Below are positions 53,501-62,545 of a stretch of DNA of 64,000 bases, one piece after another. This DNA is from Mesocentrotus franciscanus (Eukaryota > Echinodermata > Echinoidea > Camarodonta > Strongylocentrotidae). Made by a program: the position numbers and the translations under genes. The stretch lies in the NCBI GenBank assembly GCA_037976565.1, contig CP137680.1, positions 843,252-907,251 on the forward strand, read 5' to 3'. Position 1 is the first letter of the stretch. Every line of letters starts with the position of its first letter. The notes beneath the pieces are model-generated. The model had not been told where the DNA came from. It searched no databases and worked only from the letters and a program-made list of their open reading frames with translations.

Positions 53501-56500
53501 AAAGGAGCTCGCCACAGACTGCTCTCATTTTACAAGTATTATTCAAGAATTATATTGAACCTAGATTTACTTCCAAGTTGGAGAATATTAAGATGCTCAT
53601 GGCTGTAGTTCAGATGTTCCAAGTTAGTTGTGCTGTTAAAGCTGATCTGAAAGTTGATGAATGATGGATGTTTACTTGACACAATAATACTTTTTAATGT
53701 GATGTTAAAATGTTTAATAAATACATTTGCATACTAGTTTGGGATAACATAGAAAAGCTCTGACATCAATCATTAACACCTGACAATCATTTCTGACAAT
53801 CTTACTGAACAAACTAATTGGAATCTAAATCAAATGAAGACAGATATGAAATATAAAGGGTTTATAAAACCACATTTAATACTCTCTCACTAGGTATAAA
53901 ATGGAGACACTGAATTAGTACAAATGGGATTACATGCGTAAGCATCATGCAAAAAGAAACACATATAGATTTAGAGACCTACCTCTCTGCAGAAGATGTT
54001 AATCTTTTTTATCCATCATGATAAACAAGAAATATTGAAATACAAGTTAGATTAAATACTCCCATTGACAAGTCCACAAGTGAACAAAATTATGATCGAT
54101 AAAATATGCGCATTGTGCATTCCATTTTCAAGAAGCACATACATGAACAGAACGTTGGTTTAAAGAACTTCACACTTACATGTACATGTACAACTGTATA
54201 TCATATGTTAACACACTGATCAATACATGTATGTTATCTCTATTGATTATACACACGTACATAATATGGCTGTTATTTGAAGACCTGTTATGAACGTACA
54301 CAGGTGCATTAATCAGGAGTGGTAGGGATGTCAACATTCCAAGTATACATGGCATTAACTTGAATTGTATTCTATACAACTGTTAATTAAATACACACAC
54401 TGTACATTGTAATACTTTTCTTGCAAATCTGAAAAACTGGATATTATAAGCACCCTAGACATACTAACATCATGGACTTTAGCTGATACCCCAACAAGGA
54501 AGAATGCCTAGTACCATTTCAGCCAATGCAATGCACAACATAAAAATGCTTAGATTTTTGGTTCATCTGAATATTCTATGCATACAAGCCATTTTAAAAG
54601 CCCATTGAGGAGAGTAACAGGGACGAAAACATTCTTGAATATAAGAAACCATCTTGTATTACCTTTTCAATCAGAGCCTGTGTCATATGCTTCATGGTGG
54701 TGACATCTTTGTACTTGGCAGCTAAGCTAACATCTTTACAGCACTGATCAACCTTCTCTCTCAGCTCAGACACTCTTGTTAACACATCAGCTGCTTGAGA
54801 GGATAGGCAGTGATTGTTGCCAACACTAGGACATTTAGGAAAGAACAAAGGTTTCAAAACAATTAACAAGAATATTCTGGGGAAATTCAGTATGGGGGAA
54901 TAAATGATTAAGATCTTAGATGGAATACTGGCTTCACTTTGTGAAACTTGTCTAAAACAGCTGTGGAATTGTCTCTTGGAAAAATAATGATCAAAATTCA
55001 TTTTGTCAAACCCCATATAACTTTAAGCTGCTAATTTATACATTTTAGTACAGATCAATCTCTCTTCAAAAATTGAACTATATTTCTCACAGATTTTTAA
55101 CAAAATCTTTCCCAGGTCTATTTTATTATAATATACAGAAACAACATAAACATCAATAATATAACAAACCATGAAGACAATAACATGGACAATCCCTTTA
55201 GTTTCACAATAGATCTAGGAAAACTGTGACTGTTTACAGGATATCCTTCATTGATGATTGAGTTCAAGAGAAGCGATATATCTTGGTAGTGTACTCACAG
55301 CCTACTCTGTTCCTCTGCATACTGCTGGAATAGTCTTCTCAATCCTCCATGTTTGAACTTCATTGTGTGTGCGCACGGTGCTCCAAAGGTGATCGTATTA
55401 TATACAACTCCTGTATTGAGGATGAAGAACATAATAATATAATATTATATTATATTCATAAAGCGCTTTTTCAATAGATTCAAAGCGCATAAACAAGAAA
55501 TACTTACAAACAAAGAGAGAGAACATTATCATACAAAGCTTTAATACATTAATTAGAAACAGAGAGAAATATTACAAAAAAGATGTGTTTTCAGACACCT
55601 CTTGAAAGCTGTGAGTGTATGGCAAATCTTTAATACAGGGGGTAAAGAGTTCCAGGTTTTGGGGGCAATAACTCCAAAAGCCCTATCACCTATCTGTTTA
55701 CTGGTTTGAGGGACAGTAAGCTTACTACTACTGGCTGATCGTGTATTATACAATATAATAGTGGGGTCTCTTCTATTTCTTTGAGCACAATAGGTAGTGC
55801 TGACAGTCAAAGAGACTTGTAACCACTTTGATTGATTGGTTTTCAAAAATTTATCAAACAAAAATTCAGGTGACTTCAACAAAAAAATCCTAATTTGATG
55901 AATTAAATGTTTAAAATTTAAAGTATCAAAAATGGTTACATAAAAAAGTCTCCAAGAAGATGAATTCACGTTGCGATTTTGAAATAAATTACACTCGTAT
56001 TTATAAGCTCAAACAGAATGTCCAAGAATATTTTGAAATAAGAAATGAAGTCTTTTACATAGTGCCCCCAAATCTTTCTGATATCAAGAGTGGTTACCAA
56101 ATCTCAATCAAAAGTACAGTCAAACCTGTCTATAGCGACCACCCAAGGGAAACACAAATAGTGGCCATTGTAGACAGGTGGCCGTTTGGGGTCATTTTGA
56201 TTTTTAATAATTGATTGACAGCACTCGCAAGGCCTCTCGCAGACCCGCCGCGATCCGCCAATGCGACCAACAGCAGCCGTGTAGCTACCGGGTAGCGACC
56301 AGCCACAGCAGCGCAATTTCGCTCACACAGTCAGGCGACCATCGGCACAGCGGCTCACTATAAAGCTACATGTAGATCTAATGGTCATTTACACACAATA
56401 AAACTATTCAACCCCAAGCTCTTCAATCAAAACATTTAATTACCGACAGGATATTGTTTCTTGCACATTTCATGAAAACATAACAATGCAGAGTCATTGT

Positions 56501-59500
56501 CATGAACTTCAATCGATGACTCGATTGTTCGTCGCGCCGCACAGGCTAGGCTAGGCCTGGCGAGTGACGTAAGCGGAGCCTCTCTGTCAATCAAGTTTTC
56601 AGGCACGGTCATCTTGATTTCTTTTAAATAATTTCTGACATGCGTTAAAAAAAAAAGGTTTAATCATTTCGTATTTTTATTTTGACTAAACACCGTACCA
56701 CTCTTTGTTTATTAAATTTTTTTAACACCGATAAAAAACCTTGCGTTGTTAGATTTATGTATTGGCTCTCTGCCTCGTTTTCGCCCGACTGAGCCCTTAT
56801 AAAGCCACTGAGAATCCTTATAAAGCTACAGGAAAATGAAACATAGGAATCGGTGTGTGGAAATTCAATGGAGAATCCTTTTGGATTTTGATAAATAAGT
56901 TGAATTTCCACACAGCCTGGCCTAGCCGTGCGACGAACAATCGAGTCATCGATTGAAGTTCATGACAATGACTCTGCATTGTTATGTTTTCATGAAATGT
57001 GCAAGAAACAATATCCTGTCGGTAATTAAATGTTTTGATTGAAGAACTTGGGGTTGAATAGTTTTATTGTGTGTAAATGACCATTAGATCTACATGTAGC
57101 TTTATAGTGAGCCGCTGTGCCGACGACCGTCTGACTGTGTGAGCGAAGTTGTGCTGCTGTGGCTGGTCGCTACCCGGTCGCTACACGGCTGCTGTTGGTC
57201 GCTTTACGGCTGGCCCTGGCGGTCGTTGTGTGGGCATTTTCGGTGGCCAGTGGAAGCAAAATGAGTGGCCGCTGGTTGCGTTAGACAGGTGGGCGTTGTG
57301 GACAGGTCCTTAACTACATGAAATCTCACGGGGGAATTTAAGTGGTTGTTATGGACAGGTGGTCGATAACAAGGCTCAAAATACACGGGGGCGATTCGCC
57401 CCCGTGAGCTACATAATCGCCTTCATCAGAGTGCTCACGGGGGCGATTGCAAAATTAATCATTGCCCCCCCGTGGAATTATAGAATAAAGATTATCTTTT
57501 CTGTTATATTATAACTTTCACACAATATTGAGTTTCAACTTAATATGTATTTCAAACCTTAAACCAATGAAATGGAACTATGGAAGTTAGATTAGCGTGC
57601 AGGATTTCTCGCTCATATTTTTCGGTGTCTAGAGGCCGCCATATTGTAAAAAAATGTGCGCTTATTCACCGCAAGAGGGCGCTATATTTCCCATCTCCAC
57701 ATCAGATTCTCTATTACTGATACAAACAACGGAAGCTTGCAGTGCAGTGCGACCGTCAGCAGCGGCTATACCGTGCCGGTAGTTCCGGCCGGGGTGCACG
57801 CTGCCTCCCCATATCTGCTGGAGCTAGAGGCGATCGCGCAAGGACCGAAACATGGAGAAGATTTTCGTTGTGAAAAGCGTGAATCCTCTGACCAGCAAAT
57901 AATGAACCTCGACCAGTAAATCAATATTGAGAAGGAGAGGAAGACCAAAGATGTTGTGGAAGGATATAGTAAAGACTAAAGAAAATAGGTTACAAGGTTG
58001 CTTGATAAGGGGGAATGTGCAGAACGGGAAGACACAGAGAGAATTTCATCTAGGGATGAAAGTCGACAGTAACCCCTACGTAACTTGTAAAGTTGTAAGA
58101 GGGAAATGCAGACTTAAATAAATGATAATAAGTGGCGGATCTACAGGGGACCCCCCTTGGGCTGCCAAGTGAAAATGTGATGTGCATGGAAAAACGCCAT
58201 CATGTGTCCAAACACACGCAGTATCCGCATACGTTATTTAAAAAGACATTATCATGCACTGCTTGTTATGATCTCCATTGTGTTAGTAGATGCCAGGAAA
58301 ACATCACTTACGGGGTTCAAAATAGCTCCGCAGCATCATTCGCAGCGTCATTGGGTCAACCCCTTAGCCAAAAGCTAGATCTGCCCCTGATAATGATGAA
58401 ATAGCAAAGAATATAATGGGTACCAATTCAATGGAAATTAGTATTAAAAAAAAAGAGCCCCCGTCAGTACTAAAATAGCCCCCGTGAGAAGGCTCACCTG
58501 GGCTCTTTTTTTTTTGGAAGAGCCCCCGTGGACAAAAAATTAATTTGAGCCCTGGTCGTTACAGACAGGTGGTCGTTAACACAGGTTTGACTGTAATAAT
58601 ACCCAATTAAAACAAGTGAAACGCTCTCGGCGGTCTCGCCTGCATTACGCAATTCGGTATGATGAAAAATTGAGGTTGGGACATTATTTTTATAGGCAGG
58701 GTGGCCCATTTGCAGACCCCCGAAAATGAAATCCTCTGAATATAATAAGCATTTTGAAGTGAATATTGATTATGAATCATCAGAATAATTATTTACTGTA
58801 TCATAAGAATACAATATAATGAGATTTAGTGTATGGGTAAGACTATAAATGTTTCAATGCTTGTCAGTAATTTACAAATAAAGTTATCTAATAAACTTTT
58901 TAAGAAAAGAGGATTTTCAGCATTTTGTGTAAAAACAATTGGAAGGTAAAGCCCATCTACATCACATCACGTCTCATTAGCATAATGAGAACATTATTAT
59001 GAGATATACTCCAATATATATTATCGAAACATCAATATTGTCACCTAGCTGTAACTGATCATGTACATACTAGGCCTGGGATCGAATACTAAAATTACTA
59101 TTAGAATATTCATGGGAAAGTACTTGAATGATTCGAATATTTACTTTCATGAAATATGAACAAATAACAACAATTTATTTATTAATTCTCATATTAAATT
59201 TTGAGAACATAATCCAAGTCTACTGACCTAAAATGACCTTTGACCTTGACTTTGTGACCTGGAATTTGTGTCACATGATTTGTGATACTTGATAGCCCTT
59301 GGGTACAAGTTTCATGGAATTTGAACAAACACTTTTGAAATTATGCTAAAATTTCAAAATCTTGATGTTGATGCCACAACAAAGTCTAAGTTTCCAGACC
59401 TGAAATGACATTTGACCTTTACTTTGTCACCTAAAAGACTAATAACATGATTGGTGATACTTGATAACCCTTATGTTCAAGTTTCATGGAATAGGAATGT

Positions 59501-61913
59501 ATACTTTCAAAATTATGATAACAATTAAAAAATCTTAGCCTGATGCCACAACATAGTTAAGTTTGTTGACCTGAAATGACCTTTGACCTTGACCTAGTGG
59601 GCTGAAATTCTACTCACATGATTGGGGATACTTGATAACTCTTTAGTCTAAGTTTCATTGAATAAGAACTTATACTTTCAAAATTATATTACAAATTCAA
59701 AAACTTAACCTCAGGTTAAGTTTTTGATGATATGCCACAACATAGTCTAAGTTTGTTGACCTGAAATGACCTTTGACCTTGACTTTGTGACCTGAAATTT
59801 TCCTCACATGATTGGGGATACTTGATAACCCTTTAGTCCAAGTTTCATTTAATAGGACCTTATACTTTCAAAATTATATTAACAATTCAAAAACTTAACC
59901 TTAGGTTAAGTTTTGATGTTGACGCCGCCGCCGCCGCCGTCGCCGCCGCCACCGGAAAAGCGGCGCCTATGTCTCGCTTTTTGCTACGCAGGCGAGACAA
60001 AAACTATTTATAGAAATATATGTTCTCTAACAGGTATTCAAACAGTTACAAACAATCTTATATCTTGCCTGGGACTTGCCTGTAAATTACTAACATCATT
60101 TTGACTGGAAATACCTTGTTATATTTAATACATGAATCAGATACTTCATCACACGGAACTCTGAGGATGAGAAGTCTGATATATACATAAACGTACCTTT
60201 TGAGCCTTGCTCCTCAACTCTCAATCTCTGAAGATGAAGATTGGTAGGAACAAACTCAAGTCTCTTATCAGTCCTTTCCGTGCTCTTCTTGAATAACCTT
60301 AGCTCTGTAAAAATAGGAATTAAAAATTTATTATAGATGAAAGTTATCTGTAAATAGACAGTATTTACCAATATATTTCAATTGATGCATGTTTCTCTTC
60401 CTAATCCATGGTTACCAGCCATTTCATTCACCTGCTATGAATAATGGCATCTCTCTGGATGGAAAACACTTTGTACACCTTAGTTGTTGCTTTGTTGGGC
60501 AAGCCTATGGAAAGCTCTTTAGTTGTCGAGATAAATTTTTGTTAAAAATCTAGGCATAAAATTAGTAAATAGGACTATAATTATACAGGACACTGGTCCT
60601 GTACAGTAAGCATATAATGCTATTCATCATAATGGAAATATTATTGGTAGATTCATTGCACTTTTTGAATAACTTGATCCCTGTAAAAGTAATTACAATA
60701 TTGGATCTGTATACAATGTATAGTGATCAAATTGGCATGATTTGAAGACTTGGGAGGAATAAAAAAAATAAAGAAAGTTTCATGTCACTCCTCCTATGCT
60801 CTCCTTTAATAACTGAACCTCTGTCACAGATAATAATCAGGATCTGATACTGATGTCATTCCTTATACAATGTCTGCTATCTAACACTCTTCAATACACA
60901 TGCAATGAAAAAAAAAAACTGTGTCATATGAAACTGATATTAAATTTGACAAATCTACTGTAAATGGATGTATCTTAATATTGTGTATCATGTAAGCATT
61001 TCAGAGTGGGTTAATGCAACCACTTCAATCATAATATCCTTGAGCTTCTAGGTGGATGTATGGACGAGCTGGATATCATAAAATGGGTTCGAGGGCCATT
61101 AGAACTCCAGTTTACCTATCCCTAATATGTTCTAATCATTTCAACACACAACGTTCCAACCCTTCCATACATGATCGTGCACCGTCTTATCACACCTGGA
61201 ATACGTGCTTCAATTTAGCCACTTCCTCTTCACATCACTCAACGTCACTCCGCATCAAATGTTGGTTGCTATGACAACCATTAAACATGGCAGGAAGGGG
61301 AGGAGCCCCCCTACCACATGCAAACATTTGAATGTTAATCTGCAGGGGGGCTGCAGGGGGGCTGCAGGGGGGCTGTGGGGGTCTGAGCGGAAGGGTACGG
61401 TAGTGGAAGTGAAGGGTTCCTGTATTGGAAACGGGACACTCCGTGAGGGATAAGGGTGGCTCCTAGCTTAAACCTGTCTACAATGATGTAATGCTGCACT
61501 CTAATAGCAGTTTGCCTAATGCCATTAAAGGTAGTGATCATCATTTCAGGCTTTCTCATCCTCTTCTTTTCTTCACCAAAGCTGGATGTCTAGATATATT
61601 TCTACTACAAATATGAACAAATGATCATGTTTATATAACATCGCACAAAAGACGCACATTACAGAAAAGAAACAATAAGGCAAATGATGATCATAAGACT
61701 CCACGTAATCCATTTTCCACTTGATTTTCTTTTTGACTATATGCATGCATAGTTCGACTACAAGAGAAGACTATTAAAACATTGAAGTCAGTAATATAGC
61801 TTACCATTCTTCTGCATCTTCTTGAGTTGTTCTAAGGATTGTGTGTACTGTTCTATCATAGTAACATGTTCAGCCATCACAGCTCGACCTATTCTATCCC
61901 AGTCTTCTGAGGG
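43795..61913 (-). CDS. INPP4A: Inositol polyphosphate 4-phosphatase (type I/II family), 15 exons, 5' end beyond window
   Basis: Family knowledge: a Mg-independent phosphatase that removes the 4-phosphate of PI(3,4)P2 to give PI3P, acting on endosomal and plasma membranes and dampening PI3K/Akt signalling. Seen: 15 exons in order 61913-61805, 60304-60197, 55410-55299, 54825-54663, 51459-51277, 50790-50641, 50129-49944, 49346-49278, 48661-48538, 48040-47923, 47144-47004, 46093-45996, 45489-45377, 44884-44730 and 43930-43795. Every intron is GT-AG, all phases match, and the sum is 1965 nt (654 codons plus TAG). The catalytic CX5R loop [12 protein letters not shown] is in the penultimate exon, and the last exon carries the conserved tail [25 protein letters not shown] His/Ser-rich linker with KHHKSHHH lies in the middle. 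The N-terminal C2 region expected for a protein of about 900-1000 residues is outside the window. INPP4A and INPP4B cannot be told apart; an invertebrate probably has one ancestral gene. Confidence 0.93.
44280..44545 (+). mobile_element. SINE-like repeat, family B copy 2, with (ATT)n tail
   Basis: Contains GTTAAATGGGTACCCGGTAG, CCCAGGGAGTGGAGAATGTG and the 3' part GTAAAGCGCATTGAGAGGGC, ending in about eleven ATT triplets (44511-44541). It is inserted in the last INPP4 intron, antisense to the gene. Confidence 0.8.
44730..44884 (-). CDS. INPP4A: INPP4 exon n: catalytic CX5R loop
   Basis: Acceptor CATTTCTAG, donor GTTTGT. Encodes [20 protein letters not shown] then [13 protein letters not shown] to NTMR. 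CKSAKDR is the dual-specificity-type P-loop of the 4-phosphatases: Cys is the nucleophile, Arg binds phosphate, and the Lys residues suit phosphoinositide substrates. All key residues are intact, so the enzyme should be active. Confidence 0.96.
45326..45341. repeat. (TA)n microsatellite
   Basis: A short TA run in the intron between the catalytic exon and the exon before it. Confidence 0.85.
45377..45489 (-). CDS. INPP4A: INPP4 exon m
   Basis: Acceptor TCGTCCAG, donor GTATTA. Encodes [20 protein letters not shown] then [18 protein letters not shown]. It directly precedes the catalytic exon in phase 0. Confidence 0.9.
45996..46093 (-). CDS. INPP4A: INPP4 exon l
   Basis: Acceptor TTTCACAG, donor GTTGGT. 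Encodes [19 protein letters not shown] then [13 protein letters not shown] 289-bp MITE (46245-46533) sits 150 bp upstream of its acceptor. Confidence 0.9.
46245..46533. mobile_element. MITE with about 45-bp TIRs, copy 2 (GGGTGTTTCAC family)
   Basis: Ends GTGTTTCACAAAGACTAAGA and its reverse complement. The interior GGCAGGCCGTTAATGCCACT and CCAATGGCATGAATGGCC match 39211-39501 throughout. Sits in an INPP4 intron. Confidence 0.85.
47004..47144 (-). CDS. INPP4A: INPP4 exon k
   Basis: Acceptor CCATTTCAG, donor GTGAGT. Encodes [20 protein letters not shown] then [20 protein letters not shown], a conserved beta-rich part of the phosphatase domain. Confidence 0.92.
47923..48040 (-). CDS. INPP4A: INPP4 exon j
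   Basis: Acceptor GGTTGCTAG, donor GTATCT. Encodes [20 protein letters not shown] then [18 protein letters not shown]. It enters the C-terminal phosphatase half of the protein. Confidence 0.9.
48538..48661 (-). CDS. INPP4A: INPP4 exon i
   Basis: Acceptor TTCCATCAG, donor GTAAGA. Encodes [17 protein letters not shown] through [18 protein letters not shown], a conserved hydrophobic helix block in the family. Confidence 0.9.
48748..48912. mobile_element. Diverged pogo/Tigger-like MITE
   Basis: The right end GCAGGTTTGACTG and internal CAAGGGAAACATAAAATGTG, AACAGGTGTTCTTT and TTCAATGAGAAACCAT match the 38177-38366 element in reverse orientation. The left terminus is decayed (around 48748). Confidence 0.65.
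49278..49346 (-). CDS. INPP4A: INPP4 exon h (23 codons)
   Basis: A small exon between TCTGTTTCAG and GTATGT. It encodes [20 protein letters not shown] and SQV. Phase 0 on both sides. Identified because it is needed to join exons g and i in frame and because both splice sites are strong. Confidence 0.85.
49745..49892 (-). mobile_element. SINE-like repeat fragment, family B copy 3
   Basis: On the - strand it reads GATGCAAATGGGTACCCAGT, later GGGGTAATGATAGTAC and GCTATATAAATGAT, matching the family B order with a shortened middle. Confidence 0.6.
49944..50129 (-). CDS. INPP4A: INPP4 exon g
   Basis: Acceptor CTCTATAG, donor GTAAAT. Encodes [20 protein letters not shown] through [18 protein letters not shown], predicted helical, phase 0 at both ends, 62 codons. 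Confidence 0.9.
50461..50650. repeat. 95-bp tandem duplication copying the end and donor of INPP4 exon f
   Basis: ACACCTTCTC recurs at 50461, 50556 and 50651. The two intron copies (50461-50555 and 50556-50650) are nearly identical and each holds about 38 bp of the exon end plus about 57 bp of intron. A degraded third junction precedes 50461. Confidence 0.88.
50641..50790 (-). CDS. INPP4A: INPP4 exon f (with duplicated donor downstream)
   Basis: Acceptor TGTTTACAG; encodes [13 protein letters not shown] through [14 protein letters not shown] to EGVPSW, then donor GTGAGT. Phase 0 in and out. The exon end and its donor are copied 95 bp into the intron (see 50461-50650), creating a second intact donor whose use would shift the frame. 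Confidence 0.88.
51277..51459 (-). CDS. INPP4A: INPP4 exon e (His/Ser-rich linker)
   Basis: Acceptor TCTTGCAG, donor GTAAGT. Encodes [20 protein letters not shown] and then a low-complexity charged stretch with RKHHKSHHH and a Ser/Asn-rich end. Phase 0 at both ends, so this linker exon could be skipped without a frameshift. No sequence evidence shows that it is. Confidence 0.88.
51780..54662 (-). other. INPP4 intron between exons d and e, no other gene
   Basis: This is most of the 3.2 kb intron (54662-51460). AT-rich with short frames only; no repeat family member was recognised. Confidence 0.6.
54663..54825 (-). CDS. INPP4A: INPP4 exon d
   Basis: Acceptor TGTCCTAG, donor GTAATA. Encodes [20 protein letters not shown] and then a Lys/Glu-rich helical stretch ending MTQALIEK. 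The first base completes the Leu codon split with exon c. Confidence 0.9.
55299..55410 (-). CDS. INPP4A: INPP4 exon c
   Basis: Acceptor AATACAG, donor GTGAGT. Encodes [19 protein letters not shown] then [19 protein letters not shown], a strongly conserved-looking block of the family. A LINE tail lies only about 20-150 bp upstream of the acceptor, in the 4.8 kb intron. Confidence 0.92.
55430..55969 (-). mobile_element. 5'-truncated non-LTR retrotransposon tail (reverse-transcriptase C-terminus)
   Basis: On the - strand the frame ending at 55553 reads [20 protein letters not shown] and then [11 protein letters not shown], homologous to the tail at 6777-7088 (GHRSFSKASAELWNKLPLNV, QFKTCLKTHLF). 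Past the stop a non-coding 3' end with AAAGCGCTTTATGAA runs into a TAATATTAT-type tail at 55430-55455. The element ends only about 20 bp from INPP4 exon c. Confidence 0.75.
56263..57202. repeat. Long inverted repeat: two arms of about 290 bp, spacer about 354 bp
   Basis: The left arm (56263-56560) and right arm (56915-57202) are reverse complements over nearly all of their length, for example ACAATGCAGAGTCATTGTCA on the left and TGACAATGACTCTGCATTGT on the right. The arms are GC-richer than the surroundings and would form a long hairpin in RNA. Confidence 0.88.
57927..57980 (+). pseudogene. LINE C-terminal fragment inside the hAT-like element
   Basis: The + strand frame reads [19 protein letters not shown], resembling the GRPxxRWxDxV motif near the C-terminus of many LINE polyproteins. 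It is short and dead, and the identification is by motif only. Confidence 0.5.
58131..58389. mobile_element. Small TIR remnant nested in the hAT-like element
   Basis: The left end AGTGGCGGATCTACAGGGG and the reverse complement of the right end (CAGGGGCAGATCTAGC) match at most positions over 13 bp. Target duplication not clear. Confidence 0.5.
59215..59998. repeat. Tandem repeat of about 171-190 bp units, four units, each with a DR1-type motif
   Basis: Units start near 59229, 59401, 59572 and 59762 (spacing 172, 171, 190), each with GACCTGAAATGACCTTTGACC-like text, GATACTTGATAACCCTT and CAAGTTTCATGGAATA. The last two units also contain the palindrome AACTTAACCT(c/t)AGGTTAAGTT. The array ends in GCC triplets (59922-59950) and TACGCAGGCGAGACAAAAAC. 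It looks like one end of a mobile element common in marine invertebrates; family not assigned. Confidence 0.85.
59922..59951. repeat. (GCC)n run
   Basis: About ten GCC/GTC triplets at the end of the tandem repeat; a very GC-rich spot in an AT-rich intron. Confidence 0.88.
60197..60304 (-). CDS. INPP4A: INPP4 exon b
   Basis: Acceptor TTTTTACAG, donor GTACGT. Completes Glu from the previous exon, then [20 protein letters not shown] and on to EEQGSK. It matches the region after the C2 domain in the family, where the N-terminal lipid-binding part joins the helical middle of the protein. Confidence 0.9.
60305..61804 (-). other. INPP4 intron between exons a and b
   Basis: AT-rich left part. At 61340-61375 a 12-bp G-rich unit (GGGGGGCTGCAG) repeats three times, within a short GC-rich block (61290-61450). 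No coding evidence. Confidence 0.6.
61805..61913 (-). CDS. INPP4A: INPP4 exon a (first in window)
   Basis: Begins [16 protein letters not shown] after acceptor CTGTAG and ends with one base before GTAAGC. Phase 0 in, phase 1 out. An amphipathic helical segment ending QLKKMQKN. The intron upstream is an extreme pyrimidine-rich CT tract on this strand (see 61939-62545). Confidence 0.9.
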
Positions 61914-61938
61914 CTACAGAGCGGAAGATTTGAGAAAT

Positions 61939-62009
61939 AGATAGAGAGAGATAGAGAGAGAGGGGGAGACAAAAGAGGGAGGGATGGAGAGAGATAAAGA
62001 AGGGGGTGG

Positions 62010-62062
<53 letters not shown>

Positions 62063-62206
62063 AGGGATGGAGAGAGAAAGAGAGATAAAGAAGGGGTGGA
62101 AGAAGAGAAAGAGAGAGAGAGAGAGAAAGAGAGAGAGATAGAGAGAGAGGGGGGAGACAGAAAGAGGGAGGGATGGAGAGAGAAAGAGAGATAAAGAAGG
62201 GGTGGA

Positions 62207-62239
<33 letters not shown>

Positions 62240-62302
62240 AAGAGAGAGAGAGAGAGAAAGAGGGAGGGATGGAGAGAGAAAGAGAGATAAAGAAGGGGGT
62301 GG

Positions 62303-62361
<59 letters not shown>

Positions 62362-62545
62362 GGTAATAATGTGATAAGGGGAGACAGAGAGGAGAGACAG
62401 AGGAGATTAGGAGTAATGGAGAGATTGAGATAGAAGAAGATAAAGGAAGATAGAGATAGTGCCAGATATAGATGGAGATGAACGAAGAGAGAGTGAGATG
62501 AGGGGGTGGAGCAAGGGAGAGGGAGAGAGAGAGTAGGAGCAGGGT
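61939..62545. repeat. 600-bp GA/CT polypurine-polypyrimidine tract next to INPP4 exon a
   Basis: Interrupted GA repeats on the + strand, with about 100-bp higher-order blocks sharing GGGAGGGATGGAGAGAGA and GATAAAGAAGGGG(T)GGAAG. On the - strand, the transcribed sense, this is a CT tract that runs to within about 25 bp of the acceptor of exon a. The long Ser/Leu frame it opens is not a gene. Confidence 0.93.

Larger units (their letters stand above)
57370..58554. mobile_element. hAT-like insertion with 8-bp target duplication (6/8 identical)
   Basis: Ends CAAGGCTCAAAATACACGGG (left) and, reverse-complemented, CAGGGCTCAAATTAATTTTT (right). The flanks GTCGATAA (57362-57369) and GTCGTTAC (58555-58562) match at 6 of 8. 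Subterminal CGGGGGCGA/CGCCCCCG palindromes are present. It carries a LINE-like fragment (57927-57980) and a smaller TIR remnant (58131-58389). No transposase was recognised. Confidence 0.75.
56117..58593. mobile_element. Composite pogo-like element with internal 290-bp palindrome and a nested hAT element
   Basis: Outer ends CAGTCAAACCTGTCTATAGC and, reverse-complemented, CAGTCAAACCTGTGTTAACG, with TA on both sides (56115-56116, 58594-58595). Subterminal GACCACCTGTCTA-type sub-repeats line both ends. Inside is a large inverted repeat (56263-56560 and 56915-57202), and the right end is interrupted by the 57370-58554 insertion. Located in the INPP4 intron between exons b and c. Confidence 0.8.
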
